Part shown: one piece after another, positions 12,600 through 23,700 of the stretch | Layout of the letters: each line of letters begins with the position of its first letter | Numbering within the stretch: the first letter of the stretch is position 1 | Origin: Balanoglossus misakiensis | Taxonomy: Eukaryota > Hemichordata | Direction: 5' to 3' | Length of the DNA: 64,000 nucleotides | Assembly (NCBI GenBank): GCA_040954595.2 | Contig: CM082588.2 | Location: 3,906,001 to 3,970,000, forward strand | The notes under the pieces: generated by a model | What the model was told of the DNA's origin: nothing | The model's input: the letters and a program-made list of their open reading frames with translations, nothing else | Databases searched by the model: none | Translations under genes and position numbers: made by a program

Positions 12600-14276
12600 A
12601 TGGCGTCAACAACAGTTGCTTCAGGCATGTTTACTTTCACTTGGGTCACCGTCGTCGTTTCCATCATGGCCGCCTCCATGGCTCAAGTGGCAGCCGAGCC
12701 ATTGTTCGTCGTGGCACCGACCCCGACAACGGCCGTCCGCGGCCAGACGGTCGTTTTGCGGTGCCAGGTGGAAAACTTGGGCAACCACATGCTGTACTGG
12801 TACGTGGATCTGGACGACAACACATCCGAGCACCCTGGCCCGTTTGCTGTTGGCCCGTTCACGAACCGGAACCCGTCTGTCTACGACCGCTATGATATCG
12901 TCGGCGACTCGACCATCGGTGAGTACAACTTTCGCATAACGGGATCCGTCATCGAAGACACCGGCAACTACTCCTGCCTGCTCACGAGGGGGTCGAATGC
13001 TCCGGTCTCCATGGAACGGAAAGCGACACTCGTGGTTATTCCACCACAACCACCTGTTAACGAAGGCCCCGTATGTGTAAACGATACGTCGGTTACTGGA
13101 CTCGAGGGGGAAGAAGCGTCTATCTATTGCACTTCGGAAGGGGGCAACCCCCCAGCTGGACTGACGTGGAGGAGGAATGGTGCGCGGGTCAGGGGCAACT
13201 ACACCACTCGAGTTGCTGCCAACGCCAGTTACAACTCCATCAACTCACACACGTGGACGTTGACACCCGATGACGACGGCACCACGTACACCTGCAAAGA
13301 AGCCCACCCCGCGCTGCCACCTGGACCGTCGAACCGTTCTTGTGATGTCGGTCCCTTCGTCGTTCGTCACAAGCCCGTTGTCGCCATCTCGCCGAGCGTA
13401 TACGAAGCGGCCGTCGGGCAAAGCGTCACTTTCCGTTGCTCCGCCAAGGCAAACCCGGTCGTCGAGGACCCGTTTGTATGGACCTTCAACGACTCGGAAA
13501 TAGTGTCTGACGACGTCGATTTTATGATCAGCAACGACACCCTACACATGCAGTTGACGGTTTTAAACGTCACCGAAGAAACTATAGGTGAACGGTTTTT
13601 CTGTCATGCCAGTAATCTCCTCGGGGACGGGAATGCGAGTGCCGTTCTCAGACTTGAGAGCGAAAAGGCCGCCCGACGCAAACCTGTGAACACAATGCTC
13701 ATCATCATAATCATAGTGGTGGTTGCATTTGTGTGCGTGATAGGCGTTGCTGCTGGCATGCACTTCGCTTCTGGTGCTTCATGCGTCTCCGGTGGGCAAC
13801 GCAATAAACAGCGAAAGCAAAAACAAGAAAAGAAGGAAGTTAAACAACGACAACAGAAACAAGACAAGAAGAAAGGGAACTCCAGGACCGACCATGATGA
13901 CCTGGCCATCGACTTGGCTCAATTTGAAGGCGGTGCAAACCAGATGTCGAATTCGAACGAGTCGCCGACCGACGATATCGAGTCCCCACCGCCACCTCCT
14001 CTAGTGGCCAACGCCCCGCCTCCTTCCCATCCACCGGACGGCTTGGACAATCCCTCGTACGTGGACACAGAGAGGACAAACGGGACTGCAGAGCCCCAGA
14101 TAGACGCCGACCCTGGGTATGCTGCCGTTCTTGGCAACGAAAAAGACTCGACGTCACATCGGATGAAGATGGCGCGAAAGAAGAAGAGAGAAAGTCAAAT
14201 GAAAGGAAAATTCCAGCATGTCGAAGGAGACTATCCCGATCGTCTGCCAGATGATGAAAGTCAATGGATACTATAA
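12600..14276 (+). CDS. Intronless three-Ig-domain type I membrane receptor (cluster member 2)
   Basis: Complete 558-residue protein in one exon. An in-frame TAA directly precedes the ATG (12597-12599), so the start is secure. The signal peptide is about 1-32 (cleavage near VAA|EP). Ig domain 1 has C55/C126, domain 2 has C177/C232 plus flanking C159 and C248, and domain 3 has C280/C335. There are many N-glycosylation sequons, for example at N123, N161, N200, N208, N245 and N297. The membrane span is about 364-388. The tail opens with a Lys/Gln-rich stretch (400-425), then a proline run (463-467), NPSY at 484-487, GYAAV at 506-510 and a hydrophobic C-terminus (WIL). GYAAV has Pro at -2, so it is only ITIM-like. 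This is the most divergent of the four paralogs. The role is inferred to be surface recognition or adhesion; the partner is unknown. Confidence 0.86.
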   Translation: MASTTVASGMFTFTWVTVVVSIMAASMAQVAAEPLFVVAPTPTTAVRGQTVVLRCQVENLGNHMLYWYVDLDDNTSEHPGPFAVGPFTNRNPSVYDRYDIVGDSTIGEYNFRITGSVIEDTGNYSCLLTRGSNAPVSMERKATLVVIPPQPPVNEGPVCVNDTSVTGLEGEEASIYCTSEGGNPPAGLTWRRNGARVRGNYTTRVAANASYNSINSHTWTLTPDDDGTTYTCKEAHPALPPGPSNRSCDVGPFVVRHKPVVAISPSVYEAAVGQSVTFRCSAKANPVVEDPFVWTFNDSEIVSDDVDFMISNDTLHMQLTVLNVTEETIGERFFCHASNLLGDGNASAVLRLESEKAARRKPVNTMLIIIIIVVVAFVCVIGVAAGMHFASGASCVSGGQRNKQRKQKQEKKEVKQRQQKQDKKKGNSRTDHDDLAIDLAQFEGGANQMSNSNESPTDDIESPPPPPLVANAPPPSHPPDGLDNPSYVDTERTNGTAEPQIDADPGYAAVLGNEKDSTSHRMKMARKKKRESQMKGKFQHVEGDYPDRLPDDESQWIL

Positions 14277-17200
14277 TACATTTTTCTCAAAAATATAACT
14301 ATATTTCATGACTTTATTATTTTTTGTATCAATTTTATGACCATATTTGACCATTGACATTGGTTTGTGGGGTATATCACTGTGAAGATGCAACCTCCGT
14401 TTATGCAGCTTTGACGAAATATGTAGACTTTAATATTTTTACTTTTAATGAAATGAAAGTATAGTACTTTTTCAGTGTATTATGGTAGATTTTTTATGTT
14501 TATATCTTCAAGGATTCGAAAATGATTTACCTTAAATTGGTCTTGCTGCCTGGTATTAAAAGTGCATCGTGCATGAAAATAATCAAATCGTTAGATTTCG
14601 TTTTTAGAGTTTGATAATTTGCATGGTTGCAATCTAAATATGGCTGATGGCAAAATATGCAAAAAATTCTCTTTTAATGACAAGGAGTACTTTATGTACG
14701 TCCCCGCGCCGCGTAACAGCCGGTAACCGTTGCACGAGGACACGCATTTCAGCGACGCCACCCCGTTTGGAAAAATGTCGATCCCATAAAATTTCACTTA
14801 CTCTTTTCGCTTGTCGTCAAAGGGCGTGACAATATCAGGCAGAATAGCATGCTTATGCCGGTATGTTTTATCAATTGTATCCAAGAATATCTGAGACCGA
14901 AATAAACACAATGTAAATTGAACTTTGCCAGTCGCATATTGCATATGACCCGACAAAATTATCACGTATGGTTTTGTTTAACATTTTTAATGTCACACTG
15001 CATTAATTCATCTAATCGTTTATAGCAATGAGAAACATTGTATGTCCCCAGAGAAAGTGTCCTTTAAATTGCAAACTATTGCCATGGAAACAACCAAATG
15101 GAAATCTAGAGCCAATTACTGCATATGGTTATACGAACATTCTCTTATCCTTTACGGATGGGCCTTGTATCAATATGCTGTAGACTCCGTGTGCACACGC
15201 AATATGATAATTGTCCCCTGGCCCAACATAGAGGGCGTCCGTCATCATCATCATCATCCGAATTTGATATTGTTTGTTATTAAACACTGAGGATTCCTTA
15301 CACCTTGGAATAAAAAGCCAGAGAGAACTGTTGTGATTTTTTTCTATACACCATGTTTAGTTCAAATCGCTAGTCTCATGGCCTTTGTACAAAGGACCAA
15401 GGGAGAATGAACACTACAAACAGAATGCTATGACAGTTTCACTCATTAAAATATATATATAAAATATACGTAGAATAAATTGGGTGTGTGTTTGCTTGGA
15501 AGATCCACGCTAAAAGCAGAATTTCCAAATGAAGGTATCTCTTCAAGGTCAATTCTGATTGGTTCTCGAAGGTAATCACTTTGCATGTTGAATGGGCCAG
15601 GTGACCTACACCTTGTCCAATGTTATGCAAATGTCGTCGTCACAAACAGATTATTGGAATCCATTGAGCTTGTTCAGGGCCGATTGCCGCCTGATCGACC
15701 GGTCGATACAATTCACGGTTGCCCATATCAAGGATTCCGCGTGTGGTTGTATGTCTGTCACTGACTTTTGGCTGGTTTTGGTTTTGCCTTCTCTGCGACC
15801 TTTGACATGGCTTATTTACATGGCTTATTATGTGGACCACAGACTCTGGAGGGCTTGTGTTCGACTACACATTCCAAGTCATCTTTTTTCTTGGTAAATC
15901 ACCTGCACCTCATAAGCCCTTCCATGGATTTCCTTTCGAATACATGTACGTGTCAGCATAATGCAGCTCGCTATAAGGGACCGGTCATCTTTGACCAATT
16001 TTAAGATTTTAGGGAGATATAAGATGTAGCTAAACCCATGCATGACGACCCATATTACCAAGCACCCTCCGACACCCTCGACGTCGGATGAAAATGGCCG
16101 GTCCCTGAGAAATGCATTGTGACAGGGAACAGTAGAGAATCGGCCTCGCTTTCAGTGTTGACCTCTAAGTATCAGGTCAACTTTCCCATTCTACGCAGTG
16201 TCGCATAGCTGCGGCGAGCAAGCATTGCCTGTCTCTTCAAAGGCTTTTTGTGGAGGTCTACGGATTTGGAACCGAACGTGAACTGTTCCCCGCACGTGCT
16301 TCTGGCGATCGGTAGGTTTTGTCATTTCTCTACTTTACCGCTTGTTAAGAATTTAGTACGAGGTGTCGGACAATTTTTGCGGGCAGAGCATCACCTTCAT
16401 GGTAAGTGGGTTGTTTTCATGCGTGCGAGCCAGCGCCTATGAGGGCCGGGTAGCGCACCCACTATTGACTCCAAAACATAAACTATTGGATAAAAGTAGC
16501 TCTTGACAGCAAACTACTGTGGTGTGGAGAGAGACACGCAATGTGAAGAACAACTCAAAAAAATAGCAGTTTGGTAAACTGCGAACTTCTATATATATAT
16601 TATAGCATCGAACTGCCTTTTGTCCACGCGTATACTCCCGAAACTGTAACGTACACCATTTAGCCCAACCTGGCTTAAAGTGCAATAACAATGTCCCTTT
16701 AGAATTGTCTTGAAAGAACCAGGAAAGAAATATGCGATACAAAACTGTCACGCCACCAAGCTTTCACACGCTGAACACAGCGAGCATGAACGAGGACCGC
16801 GGTCACGGTCGGGTCTCGGACGCCGTCATGTGCCGTCTCTCCCTTGGGAGACGTGTGGGAATTTCTCTTTTCGTGGTGGCCTAGTCCTTGGTGCCATGAC
16901 AAGGTGGAACAAGCGGTCATCGTGTGAAGTCAACGATGCACACACTCTCTAATATAGACACACCCTCCTTTGTAAGCTAGGCGGTACATATTTGAATAAT
17001 AGTGTCATGGTGGGAACACATAATATTAGGCTTTTACAATATGTATAATGCCCTATAATTGAATTCCTGTGGAAATATATGGGACGATCTCACAATTTTC
17101 AGTGTACATGATTTTTGTATATGTGCACGAAACAATTTCTCAGATAAACTGATTTTGCAATATATCATGTATGAAATATATAGACCACCACTATTTCATA

Positions 17201-18726
17201 CGTGGCCTAGTTACATGTACGTGTGTATCACACAAGGAATACAGATGTGAAGTAGAAATTGTTAAAGTTGTCATCCAATCTTTTACCTTGTACTTTAATG
17301 CCAGTTTACAGTTTTGTCCTCAGTATTATTACCGAGTCCCGGAACAGTGAAATGTTCACCGTCTGAAGTCAGACGTGTTTATGTCTGTCGAGTCTAGAAA
17401 TTTCGATATTCACCTGCCCAGGTTTTACCAGTCATGTTTTATTCTCGCAGCAGCAGGAAACACTCTTCCGGGCTTTTCTTCCGTCTACAGCGACGTAAGA
17501 AATCCAAATTAAATATACTTTCTTTTGTTCCTAAAATGGCCAAGTGATGGCGTGCAAATAATTAAGGAAGTCGCACGGTAGAGAGAGCGAGTTTTCCGGA
17601 TGCTGGGAGCGAGGTCGTGAAATATTCTGCAGCTGTTCTGGTCTCGGTTTAACATTAATAGATTTGCTTTTATTTCCGGGGATGCACTTCTGCTTGGCGC
17701 TCGCTTTTATCGAAGGCTTCAACAAGCAGATAAGTCAACGTTTATATTCATGTGGTTTTATCTATCAAGGCCAGGAGCTCAGGTAAATTCAGAATACCAA
17801 CATATACAATGCTTTGTCTCTTGCTGTTCTTTTTGGTTTTTGTTTATATTATGCGCTGTTATCCGGCGTGTTATTAACCTGAGGACGCTTAACTGAGGAA
17901 CAGCGCGTCTTCATTTAAGTTCTGTCGCTAAACATACGTGTGGGCTTCTGCTCGTACGCGCTATTTGTGGTCGGCCTTTCATGACCCCCTCCTCGCCCAT
18001 TCGTGTGCTTTTGTCCACAGACAATCGAAATGCCTTTCACAGTGCTGACGAACAACAGCAGCGCGTTTGACGAAGGGAGAGCGCGGTCGAGGACACGGGG
18101 TCACGCCGGGATAAAAGCGCGGAATGTGAAGCTAAAAAATACTACCCAGTGTACTGCGAAACTCGCAAAGGGGCGTTCGTTGAAGAACAGAGCTTCACAG
18201 CCAGGCGTATACGAGTTTTTTTTTAAAACTGGGGACTGAGTCACATCATACAGACAAAATAAGTCATTACATACTGAGTGGCGTGAGGCGGGTTCCAAAA
18301 GTAAAGATGTCGTTCCCCAAACGAGCTATGTCATCTCAGTTCCATAGGCATGTGTGCATGGTGTGATTTGCAATGAAGCAGGTAATGACCTGTCAGTGCC
18401 ATTGTGATGAAGTAGAAACTCGATTACTGTGTGTGTTATTATGATTGTACAGGTACTTTGCTAGGCCTGGCTTTGGAATATTAGCATGTATCTATAACCA
18501 TCCTACCTTTCACTTTCAGATGTCTCTTTAAAGGCACTCCTGTGGTAATTGGTTACTACAGCGAAACCTGTGGAACAATAATAAGTATATAGACTCAGAC
18601 GCAAATACAAATGCTACAAGACAACTGATCACACGGGAAAGGCTTATTTTGCCAACCAAGTCGAACTTTTTATATTACGTACTTGCAGCACCAGAAGTCG
18701 CTATTGTGAGTGCCTTTTTTTACTGG
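14277..18726. other. Intergenic between Ig receptor genes 2 and 3
   Basis: About 4.4 kb without a supported gene. The first few hundred bases are AT-rich and likely 3' UTR of gene 2; AATAAA occurs near 14899. TACATGTA occurs at 15941 and 17212. A short CATCAT run lies near 15242. No RNA gene or transposon was recognised. Confidence 0.55.
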
Positions 18727-20736
18727 ATGATGGCGAACTATATTTTGGTGTGTTTATGTTTGTTCTTGGTGCTTGGGCTCGGGTCGCACGTGGGCTCGAG
18801 CCTCGTCTTCACGGAGGAGCCGCGAAGCACAAGCGTCTTGGTGGGAGACACCGTCATGCTGAGGTGTAGGGTCAACACCAGTCTGACGCTGATAAACGTG
18901 TCTTGGAGAGATGGGTCGGGCAACACGATCGACTCGACCGGTGGCCACAAGCAGAACTTCGTGATGAAGTCTGAGATAGCGGGCCAGTATGACCTCGAGA
19001 TAATAGGTGCCGCCGAGGAAGACGGCCAGAGTTACTATTGCTATGTTGAAAGCATGGCTGAAAGTGAGTCCGAACACCATCTCTCTAAACTCGCCTATCT
19101 GAGAGTCCACGACGAGGCCATAGAAAACAGGCTTTCGTGCTTTGTAAGTATCAACGAATTTCTCACCGAAAACGATAACGTGATTTTGAATTGTGTGATT
19201 CGCACGAACAACACGAACGTGTATCTCATGTGGGAGAAAGACGGCCAATCGACGTCGCTCGGTTATACAGAGAGAAAGAACAACGCGCTGACGGTGCGGA
19301 AACTCGAACTTGAACTTACGCCCGATGACGACAACACGGAGTACAGGTGCTTGGCCATGATGGGCGAGGACACGGTTGTGAACGGGTGTGTTCTGGATCC
19401 TCTGAACGTGAGATACACCCCGAAGGTGACGATCGTACAGTCTTCGTGGCAGTACTTCGGCTACGAGACGAGTTACACGTGCGAGGCGACCGGGAACCCG
19501 GACCCTGTCCAGTACGTTTGGTACGTCTCCAACGTGCGGTTGCCGATGAACCATCTGGAGAGGTACGGACTGAGCATGCACGCGCGGAAGATGACGATCG
19601 ACAAGACGGAAGAGCAGGACAGCGGGCAGATACTACGCTGTGAAGTGTTTAACGAGGTCGGATTGGGCAGAGGGCTCCATACAATTAAGTTGGACAGCAT
19701 CATGACGCTGATTGGCCCTATAGTGGTCGGAGTGATTCTCTTCACTGTTATCGTCATCGTGCTCGTCTTCATCATCTGGTGGCACAAAGCTCCTCGCCAA
19801 AGAGCCTCGGACACGTCGGCTCGCCATCAGATTACCACCGTCTGGGCGGCCAACGGAAGCGCCATACAGCCACACAAAGGCCTCGACCAGAGACACGACG
19901 GGAGGGGGAAAATCGACGGGCGGCCCAAGTACCGCAAAGGTCGCCAATCCACCACACCGTCGCGGGCGTCCACCAGACTCGACGAGGAGGAGCTGGTGAC
20001 CCCGGAGATGTTAGAGCTGACCGATCCCGGGTCCCCGGAGGACAATATAGCGTACGTGTACGACGGGAGTTTGCCGGGGTCTCGACCGGAGACGCCGAAG
20101 CTGTGGAACATTCCCCGGGAGAGTAGAACGGCGAGCGACGACATCGACAGCGGGCAGGCCTCCCACGACAATGACGACGTCTCGTCGTCGTTGAGTGAAA
20201 ACCACGACATCGGTAGCCTCACTGATGTCGGGGATGGCACTCCTAATCCGCCCCAGCCGCCATCGCCTCCCACCAACGACGAACCCGAAGACTCCATCAC
20301 GGAGGTCCGAGTGGAATTGATACCACAACCGCCCTCACCACCGCCACCTCCACCTCCACCACCACCACCACCACCACCACCTCCACTAGCACCCCCGTCA
20401 CCTTCACCACCGCCGTCGAACGCCTCAGCGCAGAACGCGGGCGAACCCCCGTCGTTTGACGTCTCCGAGGGATCAGTATCGACATTCCAGGCGACCGATC
20501 CTCCGGCGGCCACCCCCGACCCCCAGCCCGAGGCGAACAGCGGGAAGGATCTGGTCTATGCGGACTTGGCTTTTGGCCCGGCCAGCGAAAGGCCACCCCC
20601 ACCAAAACCCGCAGCGCAGGATGACGATCAAACAGCGTACGCCTCAATCGATTTTAACAGGACAAGTATGGTCGTCGACGCGTCTGCACTCCAACCGCCA
20701 GCGACGCATTCAAGCAACATGACGACGGAATTATAA
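18727..20736 (+). CDS. Intronless three-Ig-domain receptor with ITIM and ITSM-like tail (cluster member 3)
   Basis: Complete 669-residue protein starting at the first of two adjacent ATGs (18727, 18730). The frame is open upstream to 18649, but only with non-ATG codons. The signal peptide is about 1-24. Ig domain 1 has C47/C105, domain 2 has C156/C208 plus flanking C138 and C221, and domain 3 has C252/C305. The membrane span is about 325-351 (IGPIVVG start shared with member 1). The tail is about 318 residues, the longest of the four. It has a polyproline run of 16 at 538-553, an ITIM LVYADL at 609-614 and TAYASI at 636-641, which fits the ITSM consensus TxYxx[VI]. The two tyrosines are 27 residues apart, too far for an ITAM but typical of tandem SH2 (SHP-type) docking pairs. 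It is inferred to be an inhibitory-type surface receptor with unknown ligand. Confidence 0.86.
   Translation: MMANYILVCLCLFLVLGLGSHVGSSLVFTEEPRSTSVLVGDTVMLRCRVNTSLTLINVSWRDGSGNTIDSTGGHKQNFVMKSEIAGQYDLEIIGAAEEDGQSYYCYVESMAESESEHHLSKLAYLRVHDEAIENRLSCFVSINEFLTENDNVILNCVIRTNNTNVYLMWEKDGQSTSLGYTERKNNALTVRKLELELTPDDDNTEYRCLAMMGEDTVVNGCVLDPLNVRYTPKVTIVQSSWQYFGYETSYTCEATGNPDPVQYVWYVSNVRLPMNHLERYGLSMHARKMTIDKTEEQDSGQILRCEVFNEVGLGRGLHTIKLDSIMTLIGPIVVGVILFTVIVIVLVFIIWWHKAPRQRASDTSARHQITTVWAANGSAIQPHKGLDQRHDGRGKIDGRPKYRKGRQSTTPSRASTRLDEEELVTPEMLELTDPGSPEDNIAYVYDGSLPGSRPETPKLWNIPRESRTASDDIDSGQASHDNDDVSSSLSENHDIGSLTDVGDGTPNPPQPPSPPTNDEPEDSITEVRVELIPQPPSPPPPPPPPPPPPPPPPLAPPSPSPPPSNASAQNAGEPPSFDVSEGSVSTFQATDPPAATPDPQPEANSGKDLVYADLAFGPASERPPPPKPAAQDDDQTAYASIDFNRTSMVVDASALQPPATHSSNMTTEL
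20338..20385 (+). repeat. CCN trinucleotide run encoding 16 prolines
   Basis: An in-frame run of CCA/CCG/CCT codons within the tail of Ig receptor 3, residues 538-553. Adjacent PPSP-type repeats extend the proline-rich region to about residue 564. Such runs bind SH3, WW or EVH1 domains in many receptors. Because it is a trinucleotide repeat, its length probably varies among alleles. Confidence 0.85.
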
Positions 20737-23700
20737 GGTACATATTCTCCGGGAATTCATCTTTTTTACTCATCCAAAACTTCCGCACCCTAAAAAGAAG
20801 TGTTTCTGCATATGCCTTCATCCGGTTACCCGGGCAACGTCATGCGTGCGATAGTCCCCAGTTCTATAGATTTAGGTTAAAACGATTTAATGTACTGAAC
20901 AGGGGGCAAATCGCTCAACATGTTTTTAAAGCGATCATATGTAATTCAGCTGGGTCCCGCGAGACAATGCAAGTTCCGCGGTAATACGCACCAGTAATGG
21001 CCTTAACACGTCCTTCTGAATAATCAATACGTATCTATACCTAAACAGGCGGTCATTATATATGTGTACATTTCACGTCATGATAAAACATTGATAATAT
21101 CATCAATTTTGAGCGCAGTTTTTCGGTATATTGTGACGTCACAGATAAATGACAGCTGTGACATAATACGCTCAACACCATATTGTACTTTACAATCGAT
21201 TGTGATTCTGCGATGGCTGCATTGTTAATCAAAGGAGGCGTACATCTTCATCAAATATTTTTTAACAAACAAAAATAGCGTTACGAATAGATATTGCCAT
21301 ATATACTGTCTGTATATCCACACAATTTTTTAAATGTACTTAAATGACTGGAGATTGGGTCGTATTACATTATTTTTCATTCGTCGAGTTAATCAGCGGA
21401 AGAACACCGCCTTTGCCAGAGCTTAAAAATCCGTGTGTAACTAGCACTCCGCGCCTCGGGCAACACTCTTCACGCGCTTGTAAAACCGCAACCAGAAATG
21501 TCGTAGTTCAGCGCTGACAACACTGGTCTCTGATATAAAAAGGGGTGATTGATGCATGGCAACCACCGCCAACAGCGTGATGAACCTCTCTGAGGTCACG
21601 CAAGTTACATCGCCCATAAATTGTGGGCGTCGACACACCGCTTTCAACACAAGTTGTGACCATTGGTGTCTTTATTTATCTCGAAAACTCATCCATCACG
21701 AATATTGACTTTTCAACTCATATTCACACCAATATATTTTCGCGTTGTCAAATGATTGTTCGACAAATAACACAAATATTGTCATTTTGCACTTTTTAAA
21801 AATCATAATTAGCACTTCGTATATTTCGCTATTTGGACTGGTCCTATATAATTATCATGCAAGCACGTACATGTATATCGGTTGCAGGTAACACAACCCA
21901 GGCTAAAAATATAACTTGTAAGCAAATGATGCAAACGTATTAAAATCCAAATCGGGCAACTGCTATAGTATAGTACATGTACATGTATATATGTGTCACA
22001 TGAAAATTTCAATGATGAATTATTTCAGTGTCGACCAAGATAAAATATTTCTACGCTGAATTCCACATTCAAGGTCGGTCCAAGAAGATTAAACCCTTAG
22101 AACATGAAAAAAGAGTCCGCTTTCATCTCTGACTAAAATTGACAGGGAAAGTAAATTTCCTGTGGTCGATATGATTAACGACAATAGTCAATAAAGTCTC
22201 TGTGGCACGATGAACACAAATTCTACATTCAGCTGTTCGCATGAAATATTCACGTTGCTCAACAAATGTTGACGTTTTTAATGGAATGGATTTCCTGTCA
22301 TTCCATCACGCGATCAGATGCACCGCTTGTAAAATGCATTTTGTTGTTGCTGTCGTTTGCACAATGCCTGACAGACCTTGCGCACTGAAATTTTGCCCCG
22401 CCCGTAGCATATGATGAAACTCACACATTTCAAAGCCTGGCTACCAGCAAAATGTCGCCGACATGAAACAGTATATACACTTTAAAATCTGATGTGCGAG
22501 AACAGCAAACGTCAGTTATTGCCTTCAATTTGTCTCTCGCGCTTAATAGCGAATCGTGCCGGGGCCACAAAATAAAAGCTTGTGAACAGCTCTTAGTCGT
22601 TTAACCTCGGGTGAAATTCAATGCACTTTCGAATTCGATTGGCATGTCACTGCACCAGAAGCTCCATTAAAATTTAAGCGCCTTTTTGCCAGAATTCTAA
22701 TCAAATTGGCGACGAAAGTGTCATGTATAGGTAGCGTACAGAAATAAACCAATTTTCTATCCGTTAATTTTTCCATTTTCATGTCAAAATATAGGAAACA
22801 TATACAAAGCGTTAAATATATAGACTCGTGTGGTTCCCTGTACATGTACTACAATGATTTCTGTCTAAAATTAAAATAATTCGAGTTGCTTTAATAGTTT
22901 CCATTGCTGTCAAAACAGATCTGCTGCGTAGGTACAGAAATTGTGCACCGGTTATAACTATGGCTGCATTTGCAGTAACTTGTTTTCCAAGGGAGATCGC
23001 TGTACAATAGAAAAATAGCAATAAAATGACGTCACCGTCGTGTCTTGACACGTCGCGTCGAGGTATGTACTTTCCTAAACCATTACGTGTATTTTATCGT
23101 CAAGTTACAAAATAACAGTAGCCTACATTTACCTCATCTTCCGTGAATATAACGAAGCTGCTCTAACAAACGGCAGAGCTGAGGCGAGATCTTCGCAGTT
23201 AATTTAACGGGACAGACATCGTCGGTGCAATATTTAGGCATTGTAGAGACACTAGTGGTTGCATCGAAAGTAGCATGAAATCAATTCACTGCTCTATCAT
23301 GCTTTCATTCATCATTAGACATCCATATTCATTCCATATAGATTTTATTCAAGACCCTATATATACGCAATGTGACTATATTCAGTGTTTTCATTTAAAG
23401 GGAGACAACATCGTTGTCTTTAGTACAGCCGTTTTTGACATAATAAGAAGTTAGTTAGGTTGTACTGTATGGTGATAACTACTTAAAATGTGTAAAAAGT
23501 TCTTTTACATGTAAATATTTGAACTTTCCTTTTCATATCCAATAATTTCACTAATGGTTTCACTGCGTTAACTTCCACTTTTGTTGGTCTAAATATGCAG
23601 TTTTACATATTTTGATAAAAATGTATTTTTGTATTTTTCCCATAGGGAAACTAACTTTGAACGTTGAATTCTGAAACAGTACTGTACTTAATATTTCTTT

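Noticed and set aside
18649-18726. 26-codon upstream extension of Ig receptor 3
   Set aside because: It opens only with a non-ATG codon. The tandem ATGs at 18727 and 18730 begin a normal signal peptide.
18754-20513. Long - strand frames opposite Ig receptor 3 (275 and 228 codons)
   Set aside because: They are mirror images of GC-rich coding sequence, including runs of Gly opposite the proline tract. No start context or recognisable family was seen.
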